A stretch of 64,000 nt of DNA from Bacteroides bouchesdurhonensis. GTDB taxonomy: Bacteria > Bacteroidota > Bacteroidia > Bacteroidales > Bacteroidaceae. A program made the translations under genes and the position numbers. Below are positions 1-8,258 of this stretch, piece by piece. How positions within the stretch are numbered: the first letter of the stretch is position 1; every line of letters begins with the position of its first letter. The stretch covers positions 467,490 through 531,489 of the forward strand of contig NZ_LT707006.1 of assembly GCF_900155865.1 (NCBI RefSeq), in the 5' to 3' direction. Under the pieces are notes generated by a model, which saw only the letters and a program-made list of their open reading frames with translations, was not told the DNA's origin and made no database searches.

Positions 1-1395
1 TAGATAAACAGCATAATGATTTATGTCTTCCGGTCCAAAATTAGTAATTTGATTACCATTGGCATCATAGATATGCTGACCTGCAAAGTTACTAAGTACC
101 GCACCGTTTGTAGTGGTCATGGAATAAGGAGATGTAGCAGAACTGTATACGGTTTCATAATAACTGTCTTTATCCATATACGTACCTGACAATACATAGC
201 GTAGTGTTTTTAACCAGCCCTTATTTATATTCCATGTACCATTGGTATTCAAAGTAAAACCTATATCGCGGCCTTCCGAAGCTGTTTTAGTTTGTTCATC
301 ATCAGGATTACGTTCACGTTGATCCTTACCATAAATAAAATCAAAGCTGGAATTGGTACGTAACTTATTATTAAAGAAAGTATTTGAATAGAGCAACTTT
401 GTTGTGGCACGCTGATAGTGCTGGTAACTGGATATTGGATTATTCGTATTATAAGCATAATCTGCACTTACATTTAAAGCGCCTTTCTTTTTTCCAAGTT
501 CAAAACCGGTTCCCATAGACACCTGATAGATATTGGGATTGGCTTTTGCTTTGACACGTAGCGGCTCACGACCAGCTTTTGTATTAATAATTACTGCTCC
601 TGAGGTCAGATCACCATATTCAACAGAAGGGATACCACGAACGATTTGTATAGACTCTATATTTTCAGTAGAAATACTACGAACATCGGTTCCACCAGCC
701 GGCGAGGCACCTCCGGCCAATGAAGCGGGTGTTTCCGTACCACTTAATACCGTAGGGCTCATCGCAGATAGATTAGCATTATTTGAGATGGGGGCACCAT
801 CACGAATTATTGCGGTGCCCATAGCATTCATCGGAGCTTCCGGACCACTGGAACTGGAAACTTGACGGATGTTAATCTGTTGTGCCGAACTCATATCTTG
901 ATTCTGTGAAATTCCACCTGGCATCAATGACATTACATCATATAAACTGGTCGCTTGCATATGGTCCATAGCAGAGCGGGAAATGTGAGAAGATGTGGAT
1001 TTGCCTGAACGGCTGTTGGTTGCAGTTACTGTAACTTCTTTCAACTTAAAATCCTCATTCCTCATTGTAAAATTAAGAACCAAATCCTTATTTACATTTA
1101 TTAAGGTGTCAATGGAGACTTTGCCCAAATATTGAATTTGCATACGAATTTTACCAGTAGGTACGTTTTCCAGTATGTATCTACCATTTTCATCAGAGGT
1201 TGTCCCTAGTGCAATTTCAGGAATAGACACAGCTGCAAATTCTAAAGGCAAACGCTTGTTGTTGTGGTCGTACTCATAAACAGTGCCTGTAAGTTTTACT
1301 TTGTAATTGTTTTGCGATTTGATAGGGAGGGCAATTCCTATGCAAATAAGTATAAACAAGTATATAATATTACACCCCAAAATACCTTTTTTCAT
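1..1395 (-). CDS. TonB-dependent receptor, N-terminal part (runs off left edge)
   Basis: An open frame of 465 codons runs without a stop from ATG at 1395 to the window edge. A signal peptide (MKKGILGCNIIYLF..., about 28 residues) is followed by a carboxypeptidase-regulatory-like beta domain (roughly residues 35-115, with the TSDENGRY and VPTGKIRMQIQYLG patterns). A TonB plug domain follows (about 120-270), containing IESIQIVRGIPSVEYGDLTSG, and then the start of a beta-barrel. The family imports large or scarce ligands across the outer membrane using TonB. The plug lacks the GSRGANGV signature of true SusC proteins, and no SusD gene is adjacent on the visible side, so it looks like a stand-alone receptor, possibly for a metal chelate or peptide. 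The ligand cannot be inferred. Confidence 0.88.
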   Translation of the reverse strand, partial: MKKGILGCNIIYLFILICIGIALPIKSQNNYKVKLTGTVYEYDHNNKRLPLEFAAVSIPEIALGTTSDENGRYILENVPTGKIRMQIQYLGKVSIDTLINVNKDLVLNFTMRNEDFKLKEVTVTATNSRSGKSTSSHISRSAMDHMQATSLYDVMSLMPGGISQNQDMSSAQQINIRQVSSSSGPEAPMNAMGTAIIRDGAPISNNANLSAMSPTVLSGTETPASLAGGASPAGGTDVRSISTENIESIQIVRGIPSVEYGDLTSGAVIINTKAGREPLRVKAKANPNIYQVSMGTGFELGKKKGALNVSADYAYNTNNPISSYQHYQRATTKLLYSNTFFNNKLRTNSSFDFIYGKDQRERNPDDEQTKTASEGRDIGFTLNTNGTWNINKGWLKTLRYVLSGTYMDKDSYYETVYSSATSPYSMTTTNGAVLSNFAGQHIYDANGNQITNFGPEDINHYAVYL

Positions 1396-1421
1396 AAGTA
1401 ACATCATATTTATTAATAATG

Positions 1422-1454
1422 CAAAATTATATGTAAATTTTAAATTAAAACAAA
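1422..1454 (-). promoter_or_regulatory. Bacteroides-type promoter of the TonB receptor
   Basis: Reading the minus strand, TTTG (1454-1451) lies 21 bases before TAATTTTG (1429-1422). This matches the Bacteroides -33 TTTG and -7 TAnnTTTG consensus. The -7 box lies 27 bases before the receptor ATG at 1395, giving a short leader. Confidence 0.6.
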
Positions 1455-2127
1455 CCATTGTGTGTAACAAAACTAAAATTATTAAAAATACATGTTGTTT
1501 TTGTTGGTGCCGTTGCATAATCTCACAGACCTCAACCGTCTGTTGTCTAACAATATAGCAACTGCATTATATTTAGGAAAATCCAATATATATTAGTACT
1601 TTATTTAAGTTCCATACATAGTAATACGGATCTTGAGTGATTAAAAGCAAACTGCAAATCTAAATAAAAAACGGGATGGTTGTAGTTCTGATATGCTATA
1701 TCTTAATACAACGCAGATAAATACTTATATTTTCATTGATAGATCTAACTAAGTTAAAAAACGGATTTTCTCCAAAATTCTTCTGATAGCTCCGTTCCAG
1801 CCTCATATTTATCGCACTTTACAGAAGCCCCAGTTCAAATATAAGGAAACTGTATCTCTCTTCGATAAAAGATCTATTTTAGGACGCAAAATTAGATATT
1901 ACAAAAGATTATAAAAATACCATTTTTTGGGTATAAAAACGCATCTAATACCTATATATAGGTATTAAATATCATTGGCAATGTATGTTCCATTTCATTA
2001 AGCAAACAATTTTTTGTATAAAATACAAATAGTACTTTTTTACCCACTTAAAAAGTGCAAGAATGTATAAAAGTCCATGTGTCAGCTATAATAGGGGCAT
2101 GAATAGGCATCCGTTCCATACCTGTCC
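1455..2127. other. Long AT-rich non-coding region with a perfect palindrome
   Basis: I see no credible gene in these ~670 bases. The main structure is a 22-bp perfect palindrome at 1946-1967 (half-site TAATACCTATA, the other half its exact complement). It lies about 550 bases upstream of the receptor start. Several in-frame stops break every frame. It could hold the control region of the receptor or a decayed gene. Confidence 0.5.
1946..1967. repeat. 22-bp perfect palindrome
   Basis: The half-site TAATACCTATA is followed directly by its reverse complement with no spacer. It could be a dimeric operator or a cruciform-prone site. It is not followed by a T-run on either strand, so a terminator is unlikely. 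Confidence 0.5.
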
Positions 2128-2325
2128 CTATTTGAATCGGTCACCCCACAGTGACCGGACATTACTCACCCAATTCGGATTCTCATTACAGTAGGCAACG
2201 AAAATCTGTATCAAGTTCCAAAGCCCGAGAATCATTCCATTAAACCTGGCAGGAATTGTGACAACATGTCTGCTTGAAACAGCTACTATTATGGTATCAT
2301 GCTGTATTGTTATGCTATATACCAT
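2128..2325 (-). CDS. Small hypothetical ORF coupled to the TOPRIM chimera
   Basis: A 65-codon ORF starts with ATG at 2325, inside the last codons of the upstream TOPRIM chimera, overlapping it by 11 bases. Such an overlap is typical of translational coupling. The product has a moderately hydrophobic middle (MILGLWNLIQIFVAYC) and a basic end. I recognise no family. Its final codons contain a 7-bp hairpin (CGGTCAC, loop CCCACA, GTGACCG; 2138-2157). It may be a remnant of the next gene in the conjugative element that supplied the TOPRIM part, or a chance frame. Confidence 0.3.
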   Translation of the reverse strand: MVYSITIQHDTIIVAVSSRHVVTIPARFNGMILGLWNLIQIFVAYCNENPNWVSNVRSLWGDRFK

Positions 2326-4195
2326 GTTCTAAGTCAAAACTCTTTTTTTTTAGAATTGAAGGTTTAAGGCTCCATCCGAAAGTCAATATCACTTTCTCAA
2401 AATTCTTTTCTACAGCACCCTTTGTATAAGTTAGGATGTCTTTCTCTAGAAAATTTTTGAAATCAGATGAACTCATGTCTCTAAAAATGTTTATATATTC
2501 TTTTTTAAGAAATTCATTTATGGCATGTGCCGATATCTTTTTTTGCGTGCACTTTTCTATAACATATAAGTTGCTTGGTACCGGTACCATCGTGTCCAGC
2601 CCCATGAAGATATTACAGTCTACCATAAGAGTATAAGCGCCGCTCTCGGCAAGAGGTGCGGAAATGCAGTAATTGGCTTGCTCAAGCAGAGAATCCACCA
2701 GTTCTTTTGTGGAAGAACTGATACTATTGGCCAATTGTTCATATCCTCTTAGATTCAGTTGGGATATGGTCTTTTCGATAGCCGGGATGAATTTCATTCC
2801 TGGACCCAGGTTCAAATCAAATCTTTTGTAATAGACAAGAAGCTCATTCCAATCTTTGTACCGTGAAGGTTTGATGATATTTACATTGTCTATACCATGT
2901 TGTTTAAGATACTCGCCGGAGGAAAATGCATCTTCTTTGAAGGTCTGTGTGTTTCCATCCGGGAAACTTAAATAGATGGTCTTATATGTGTCTCCAGTGT
3001 TGGTCCTTGCAAAAGCTTTACATTCCTCACCTTTGAGATAATATGCTGTGGTGATGTCAAAACCATTACCGCTGGCATCATTGTCATAGCAACAATTCCA
3101 CTTTACCTTATCAGATGGGAATATACGGCTTATATTCTCTATTTGGGATTTGGTGACATATCCCCCCGTGCTTATGAATGCGCATGTGGTTTCTTTAGTA
3201 TAATGGTTTATTTCGTAGAAACTCATTGCGTCAATAGCGGATTCAAAGAGATATATGTCTGTAACCTTGTCAAAAGGAACAAAATTGGCCATCCAACAGC
3301 TTTGTGCCTTGTCACCACCCGTGGCAAAGGCTTTATAATTGGTATTGGTCTCTGCAAAATAGTTCCTCATTTCAAAGTTAAGGATTTCCATCTGGGAGGG
3401 TTTGCGGAATGGAAAGCCGATATGATTGTTTTTTCCTACCTGGTAGATGAACAGTCTATTGGCGAAATCCTCCACAGTCTGTGGAGAGAGCTTCCTTTGG
3501 ACGGTCAAATATGGATTATCCTTTTTGATAGGACGAGGATTCCAATAATTCAAATTGGATTCAATATCATTTGGATTCAGTCCCAGCAGAGGATTGTTTA
3601 CCGTTTCGGTATCTTCATTGGTGATCTGTTGAGTAGGCATTGGTACACCATCAATGACGAAGAGAGGCTGGGTTCCTCCTGTGACGGAGTTGACACCTCT
3701 GATTCTGAAAGTCATTCCGCTTGACAATGAACCGTCTGTGGGGATAATCTGTACTCCGCTGATTTTGCCTTGTAGTGCTTGCAACGTCTGCGTAGAACTA
3801 CTGTTTACAATATCTTTTATATTCACAGAAGCAACGGCGGTTGCAATATCACTTTTTCGCTGGCTACCATAGCCTACAACAACCACCTCATCCATCTCTG
3901 TGACTGAAGGGTCTAGAATGATATCAAATCTTCGGTTCTTTCCGATAGTGATAGTTTTGGGCTTATATCCCAGATAACTGATGACCAGTTTTTCAGAAGG
4001 AAGTACTTTTATCGTGAACTTTCCTTCTAAATCGGTGATTACTGCATTGGTGGTACCTTCGATATTTATCGTGGCACCGATAAGAGGTTCACTCTTCTCA
4101 TCCAACACTTGCCCTGAAATAGTTACTTGCTGTGCTAATGCTACAGTGAAATGTAGTATTAGAAACAATGTGCTTAATAGTACTTTTCTCTTCAT
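2315..4195 (-). CDS. Chimeric ORF: SusC-like N-terminus fused in frame to a TOPRIM/DUF3991-type domain
   Basis: I start it at Met 4195, because MKRKVLLSTLFLILHF begins a normal signal peptide; the frame is open to 4279. Residues ~20-215 are textbook SusC: a carboxypeptidase-regulatory domain (VTISGQVLDEKSEPLIGATI, SYLGYKPKT), the linker DEVVVVGYGSQRKSD, and a plug that stops at NPNDIES. A SusC protein would continue there with a barrel of ~750 residues. Instead the frame runs, without a stop, into a different protein (from ~3555 down). That part has a DUF3991-like start (LSPQTVEDFANRLFIYQ) and a TOPRIM fold with LFESAIDAMSF and CYDNDASGNGFD, as in conjugative-element primase-like proteins. 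Both parts are incomplete: no barrel, and no N-terminus of the TOPRIM protein. A working receptor is impossible. It is either a deletion fusion or an assembly chimera. Confidence 0.8.
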   Translation of the reverse strand: MKRKVLLSTLFLILHFTVALAQQVTISGQVLDEKSEPLIGATINIEGTTNAVITDLEGKFTIKVLPSEKLVISYLGYKPKTITIGKNRRFDIILDPSVTEMDEVVVVGYGSQRKSDIATAVASVNIKDIVNSSSTQTLQALQGKISGVQIIPTDGSLSSGMTFRIRGVNSVTGGTQPLFVIDGVPMPTQQITNEDTETVNNPLLGLNPNDIESNLNYWNPRPIKKDNPYLTVQRKLSPQTVEDFANRLFIYQVGKNNHIGFPFRKPSQMEILNFEMRNYFAETNTNYKAFATGGDKAQSCWMANFVPFDKVTDIYLFESAIDAMSFYEINHYTKETTCAFISTGGYVTKSQIENISRIFPSDKVKWNCCYDNDASGNGFDITTAYYLKGEECKAFARTNTGDTYKTIYLSFPDGNTQTFKEDAFSSGEYLKQHGIDNVNIIKPSRYKDWNELLVYYKRFDLNLGPGMKFIPAIEKTISQLNLRGYEQLANSISSSTKELVDSLLEQANYCISAPLAESGAYTLMVDCNIFMGLDTMVPVPSNLYVIEKCTQKKISAHAINEFLKKEYINIFRDMSSSDFKNFLEKDILTYTKGAVEKNFEKVILTFGWSLKPSILKKKSFDLEHGI

Positions 4196-4328
4196 AGTGC
4201 AGATATTAAAGTTTATAATAAGGATTAATACAATTAGATTTAAAATGGTAGTGCAAATAAAGCGAATTATAATATCCATGTTTTGACCTATTGTACTTTT
4301 CTCTTGACCAAATTACAGACTTTTTCTT

Positions 4329-4336
4329 CAAAGGTA
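4329..4336 (-). promoter_or_regulatory. -7 box upstream of the SusC-TOPRIM chimera
   Basis: On the minus strand the sequence TACCTTTG fits the Bacteroides -7 consensus TAnnTTTG. It lies about 135 bases before the chosen start at 4195 and 50 before the alternative start at 4279. I see no clean -33 TTTG. Confidence 0.4.
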
Positions 4337-4543
4337 ATCGCTTTCTATTAATTTCATTTATCACCGCGTAAAATTATTCGATTGGACTTTTTATAGTGAG
4401 TATTATCATGGGGAGTATTAAAAAAGATTGGATATGAAAAATAGTATGTTAAATCATTCTGTTTTCTCAAATATGCAGTGGGGTGTGAGCGCAAGGAAAA
4501 ATATCTGTAGAAATTGATAATAATGTATTTTATTCAAACTTTC

Positions 4544-4613
4544 CATTTATCCAAACTCTATCAGTTATCTGCACTTAAATCAGGCTTTGATATTTCAAGA
4601 GTTTGGATAAATG
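4544..4613. repeat. 16-bp perfect inverted repeat, 38-bp spacer
   Basis: CATTTATCCAAACTCT at 4544-4559 is repeated as its exact reverse complement at 4598-4613. The pair lies between the intron remnant and the chimera promoter, about 270 bases upstream of the latter. No T-run follows either arm. It may be a recombinase site, the end of a lost element, or an operator. Confidence 0.6.
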
Positions 4614-4656
4614 ATTAAGGATTCAGTCTGCATTAATACCGAACATAGCAGTCAGT

Positions 4657-5326
4657 GAACGATTGATACCTTACGTTCGCATCGTGCGAAGTCTATTCCT
4701 TTCCACACGGTTTTGCGTCCGGCTGAAGATGCACACTCGGCTTGCGCCTTGTTCCTTTGCTGTTTCTTTATACTTGAAGTTCTACAATTCGTTTCACAAA
4801 GAATTACCCTGTGGAAGTCTGCCCACTTTCGCGTAGGGTGACGTTGAAACCTTTATCCAGGGCATTACACCATGGCATTCGCTTTCTCCACAATCCTTTA
4901 CCCGCACCTCATTCGGCCGCTCTTACAATTGGCCACCCATCGGTTATTGGCTGACGGGAGAGATACGGGCTTACCAAGTTTCGCACAAATAACTGACGAC
5001 CGACTTAGACTCCGCCTATCCACCAGCAGTGCGACATCCGTGTAGCACGATGTAACAGCGTACTATCCTGACTGCTTGCCTTTTGGAATGGCCCATAAAT
5101 ATCCGTGAGCTAATTCATAGTCACGATGGTACGGCGATTCACTTAGGTTACTCATATCAGTCAGCTTTGACATTCTTCGCCTATGATGCTTAGGTTGGAA
5201 CGTCGTTGTCAAGAGGGCTTCGCACCCGACCGTTGCCAGTCACGTACGCCTCTTCAGGCTACTATTGATGGAACAATAGGTTCAGACACGATGCTGAACA
5301 ATTACTTGTGTGACCTCTTGGCGCAC
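4657..5326 (-). mobile_element. Group II intron remnant (5' half, truncated in the reverse-transcriptase ORF)
   Basis: Read on the minus strand, the element begins at 5326 with GTGCGCCAAGAGGTC, which fits the conserved GUGYG 5' end of group II introns. About 500 structured, GC-balanced bases follow, as expected for ribozyme domain I. Then comes the start of the intron-encoded protein frame, ending KTVWKGIDFARCERKV, which resembles the N-terminal WxxIDxxxxERKV block of LtrA-type reverse transcriptases. Homology stops near 4670 and a TGA follows. The reverse transcriptase, maturase, domain V and the 3' splice site are missing, so it can neither splice nor move. It sits immediately downstream of the ParA operon, whose transcripts would read into it. 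Confidence 0.78.
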
Positions 5327-5452
5327 ATTACACTACTAAGGTAATGCTTTTATAGGAGAAGTCACATCTGTAAAAAACTTATTATCATGCAATTATCTTA
5401 CTTTATCTTAGGCTAAAAGCCCTTATTCAAGGTGTCTGTATCCTATCATCCG

Positions 5453-6241
5453 CTACCGCTCGGTATCGGATTCCTCCAGACCGATGGCATGGCATATCTC
5501 CTCCACCAGTTCAGGAAGGCCGGAGTCTTTCTCCTGACGGGGATCGGGTGAAAACAGCGTGGAACGAAAGACACCCTTACAGACAGGGTCCGCCTCCTTG
5601 TTGTAGCGGAGGGTGTTCGGAATGTGTGAGGACAGCAGCCGCAGCCCCATCCTGTGGATGACCCGGTTCCAGGCATCATACAAATTCTTCCGTCCCCTTC
5701 TATCCACCATGTTCCAGAACAGCCGGATTCCTTTCAAGTTGCAGTTCCCCTTGGCGATCAGCTCCTCTTCCAGCACCTTGGTAAACTGCAGGGAACTCTG
5801 CATGACGATATTGTCCGCCTTGAGCGGGACAAAGATATAGTCCATCGCGGCAACGGTATGAACCACCCCCTCGCTGCGGAGCGTTCCGGGAAGGTCGAAG
5901 AGCACGATATCGAAAGTCTCCCCTTTTTCGTCCATATAACGCCGCAGGTCTTCCACCCCCTTTTCCGGGTCGCTTTTGATGACCGGATAGGCAGGCTTAC
6001 GGATTCTTTCGTACTGCCGGTACAGGTTCACCTTCAGGTCGTCATTTTTCATGACATTCTCCATGTCCCTCTCACGCATCAGGGCGATGCTGTGCTGCGG
6101 GGAGTCACAGTCCACAACCGCCACACGCACGTCTTTGCGGTAATGCAGGACACTGGCCAGCAGTACCGTAAAGACGGATTTTCCCACGCCACCCTTCTGG
6201 CTGGCGATGGCAACCAACAACTCTTTTTCTTTTTTCATCAT
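5453..6241 (-). CDS. ParA/MinD-family partition ATPase of a conjugative element
   Basis: 262 residues. A deviant Walker A motif (QKGGVGKS, residues ~15-22) opens the protein. VAVVDCDSPQ (Walker A' type) and DIVLFDLPGT (Walker B) follow, as in ParA ATPases. These ATP-dependent proteins position plasmids or conjugative elements, and a ParA gene (TraA in CTnDOT-like elements) is common in Bacteroides conjugative elements. It is the last gene of a three-gene minus-strand run behind two DUF3408-like genes, 75 bases after the nearer one. The coding sequence is clearly richer in G and C than the flanking chromosome, a sign of horizontal origin. No relaxase or mating-pore genes are present in the window, so the element is incomplete. 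Confidence 0.87.
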   Translation of the reverse strand: MMKKEKELLVAIASQKGGVGKSVFTVLLASVLHYRKDVRVAVVDCDSPQHSIALMRERDMENVMKNDDLKVNLYRQYERIRKPAYPVIKSDPEKGVEDLRRYMDEKGETFDIVLFDLPGTLRSEGVVHTVAAMDYIFVPLKADNIVMQSSLQFTKVLEEELIAKGNCNLKGIRLFWNMVDRRGRKNLYDAWNRVIHRMGLRLLSSHIPNTLRYNKEADPVCKGVFRSTLFSPDPRQEKDSGLPELVEEICHAIGLEESDTER

Positions 6242-6316
6242 ACTTCTTTTTCATTAAAAGTTAAACACTATTGTTTCAGAAACAAAAATAATGCTCCCAT
6301 CGGGGGAGATCCCCTG

Positions 6317-6721
6317 TCATGGGGGACGAGCCTTTATGACCGGGCCGGGCAGGGACTCCTCCAGAATCATGTCCGTCGTTTCCCTGTATTCTTCCAGATG
6401 CCGCGAGACAAGGTGGTTGATGAACCCCTCCAGAGTGACCTTTCCGTTTCTCGAGGCTCCCGCCAGGATGGACAGTTTCCGGTGCAGGGCGGCGGGAATA
6501 TGCAGCGACCGACGCTGCACGCCCGCAATGCCATGCAGGTATTCCTCCCCGTAGACGGACGGTTGCATGGGGCCATTTTTCCTTGCGGGACGTATAATGT
6601 CGTTACCGGACGTTCCACGTCTCTTCCGGGGACAGGCAGGCGCTTCCCCCATGATCTCACGGATGCGGTCCGCGTCCATCCCGCCAAGACCAATCCGCTC
6701 TTTTACGTTCTTTCCTGTCAT
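6317..6721 (-). CDS. DUF3408-like conjugative-element protein
   Basis: 134 residues, starting at Met 6721. A charged, probably disordered N-terminal half is followed by a compact helical half: RSLHIPAALHRKLSILAG, then FINHLVSRHLEEYRE. This layout (a short beta strand followed by two helices, ending in HLxEYRE) resembles DUF3408 proteins that accompany ParA in Bacteroides conjugative transposons. A ribbon-helix-helix-type DNA-binding role is plausible. It lies 29 bases after the preceding paralogue and 75 before ParA. GC-rich, like its neighbours. Family assignment is from pattern recognition only. Confidence 0.7.
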   Translation of the reverse strand: MTGKNVKERIGLGGMDADRIREIMGEAPACPRKRRGTSGNDIIRPARKNGPMQPSVYGEEYLHGIAGVQRRSLHIPAALHRKLSILAGASRNGKVTLEGFINHLVSRHLEEYRETTDMILEESLPGPVIKARPP

Positions 6722-6750
6722 GATATGCCTTCTTGGACAATGACAACGTT

Positions 6751-7167
6751 TTATCGGCGAGGTGTTCCTCCCGGCTGTCCGTCCTCATCCCAGGGACGGT
6801 AGACCTCACCGAGCAGGGAGGCGATGTCCTCCCTGTGTTCCTCCATATGGAGTTCCAACAACCGGATGATAAAACCGGAGATGCTGCCGCAGCCGGCGGC
6901 CCTGACCAGCATGGCGATCCGGCGGTGCAGTCTCCCATCAATGTAGGCGGTCTTCCACTCAGCGGCTCTGGGAGCGGGAACCAGAAACCTCCTCTTGTAT
7001 TCCTCCGGACCTGTCACTTTCCCTGCCCGGACCTGACTTCCATGACTTGGTATCTCCACCACTGGTTCCAGGGATGGGGAAACGGGAGCTGACAGAAGGT
7101 TCCCCGTGAGTCCGACCCTCTCGAGAACGATATCGGAAAGCCGGTTCTTTTCCTTTTCTGAATCCAT
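6751..7167 (-). CDS. DUF3408-like conjugative-element protein, first gene of the ParA operon
   Basis: 138 residues. The C-terminal half repeats the plan of the next gene: an AYIDGRLHRRIAMLVRAAG strand-helix block, then GFIIRLLELHMEEHRED. The two are therefore diverged paralogues. A ParA gene with two small helical proteins resembles partition or relaxosome-accessory modules, where a small protein binds the repeated DNA site. Upstream lie two 14-bp direct repeats (7256-7289) and three ~82-bp repeats (7493-7684), which are natural binding targets. No Shine-Dalgarno is seen; the leader is A/T-rich. Confidence 0.7.
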   Translation of the reverse strand: MDSEKEKNRLSDIVLERVGLTGNLLSAPVSPSLEPVVEIPSHGSQVRAGKVTGPEEYKRRFLVPAPRAAEWKTAYIDGRLHRRIAMLVRAAGCGSISGFIIRLLELHMEEHREDIASLLGEVYRPWDEDGQPGGTPRR

Positions 7168-7255
7168 ATTTTAAAATCTTAAATTATTAAATTACACAAC
7201 TGGTATTGTCTCGGAATACAAAATAAAGGAAGAAGAGAACAGGATGAAACCACCT

Positions 7256-7289
7256 GTCACTTATAGTCATCCAAAGTCAGTTATTGTCA
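7256..7289. promoter_or_regulatory. Paired 14-bp operator-like repeats upstream of the ParA operon
   Basis: Two copies of GTCAnTTATnGTCA lie at 7256-7269 and 7276-7289, exactly 20 bp apart (about two helical turns). They are 90-120 bases before the first gene of the operon. The regular phasing favours cooperative binding by a repressor or centromere-binding protein on one face of the helix. Confidence 0.5.
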
Positions 7290-7492
7290 TGATACACATG
7301 ACGGGGGGGACGGAGATGCCGTTCCGTTCGGACGGTTCTTCCTATGCGGAGGCGACATCAGAGGCCCGTAGTGGTGTGGAAAAGCGAGCGGGATTCCGTT
7401 TCCTTGTCCACCGTTCCTTTTTAATCCTTATGGGCAGGCGTGAGAGCGCGCATCCGTCCGGATACGGATTCTTAAATTATCGGTCTATGGGA

Positions 7493-7684
7493 GTGTAAAA
7501 GTATTAATCCGTTAATGGAGAATTATGAAGGAAGACCATAAGGTGTACACGGCTACATTCTCCATTTGCAGAAGTGTAGAAGTAGTAATCCATTAATGAA
7601 GATAATGCAGAAAAACCATAAACCATATACGGCTCACTGCCGCTCTCCATTTGTAGATGTGTAGAAGTAACAATCCATTAATGG
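7493..7684. repeat. Three degenerate ~82-bp direct repeats with palindromic cores
   Basis: Copies start at 7493, 7574 and 7659 (spacing 81 and 85). Each opens with GTGTA(A/G)AAGTA, then a near-palindromic core TCCATTAATGGA (perfect in the third copy, one or two changes in the others). The first two copies continue with related text (ACCATAA, ACGGCT, TCTCCATTTG) up to the next unit; the third is only the opening ~26 bases. Such arrays are typical of iterons, centromere sites or relaxosome-binding sites. Position upstream of the ParA/DUF3408 operon supports that reading. Confidence 0.6.
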
Positions 7685-7885
7685 ACAATAGGGCATGTAA
7701 AGGGCAGATTTCCCGTATATTCGCCTCCTTATTCCCGAATTATGGACGTAAGTCATATGATTATGGAGAGATATCCACCCTTTTATGGGGAGAGCAGCCG
7801 GCAAACACCTGATGGAAATGCCTCGTAAATCACAGGAGAATAGCCATACAATGGGCTAATACACAATAATTATTGGATAAATGTG

Positions 7886-8010
7886 GTCCGCTCCTGCGGA
7901 CAGCAAGTTGTGTTTTCGTTAAACGAAAATCGTACGGTTTAACGGCAACCTGCCGCCAAACCGTCCCTACCCCCTGATGCTCCGGAGTCGTGGGGGATAA
8001 GCTACCGGCA
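7886..8010. other. Cluster of hairpins, candidate transfer origin (oriT-like)
   Basis: Non-coding and rich in inverted repeats. GTCCGC-TCCT-GCGGAC lies at 7886-7901. TTTTCGTT-A-AACGAAAA lies at 7913-7929. A two-tier hairpin spans 7934-7964, with outer arms ACGGTTT/AAACCGT and inner arms CGGCA/TGCCG. A CCCCC/GGGGG pair around CTCCGGAG ends near 8000. Several different hairpins within ~120 bases, next to conjugative-element genes, is the usual look of an oriT. No relaxase gene is nearby and I do not recognise a nick site, so this stays a proposal. Confidence 0.45.
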
Positions 8011-8231
8011 TGTTCCATGTCCCTTTGGCATGGGATCCTGCGGATGAATCCGGGCACAGAAAGGCGATTTTCGCATAATTTTTCACAAGGTAGTTCCAGA
8101 AAAAACTGGTAGTAAGACTTTGCTGGAAGGACTAAACAAGAAGGTGAAAGGAGTGATGTACACCCGCAATGCCCTTGTCCTTTTTCGACTGGGATGCATA
8201 AAGGAAGCGAAATATTTTATAAGTGGTTTCT

Positions 8232-8258
8232 TTCCACCAACCAGAAGGGTTGGTGGAA
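8232..8258. terminator. Strong hairpin downstream of mgsA
   Basis: TTCCACCAACC-AGAAG-GGTTGGTGGAA is a perfect 11-bp stem with a 5-base loop, about 90 bases past the mgsA stop. No T-run follows on either strand, so it may be a processing or stabilising hairpin rather than an intrinsic terminator. Confidence 0.4.

Noticed and set aside
5653..6802. Long plus-strand frame of 382 codons opposite the ParA and DUF3408 genes
   Set aside because: It is the antisense reading of GC-rich genes; the minus-strand products carry clear motifs while this one has none.
7830..8057. 75-codon minus-strand ORF through the hairpin cluster
   Set aside because: Its coding would have to run through several perfect inverted repeats; base composition and structure fit a non-coding transfer region better.
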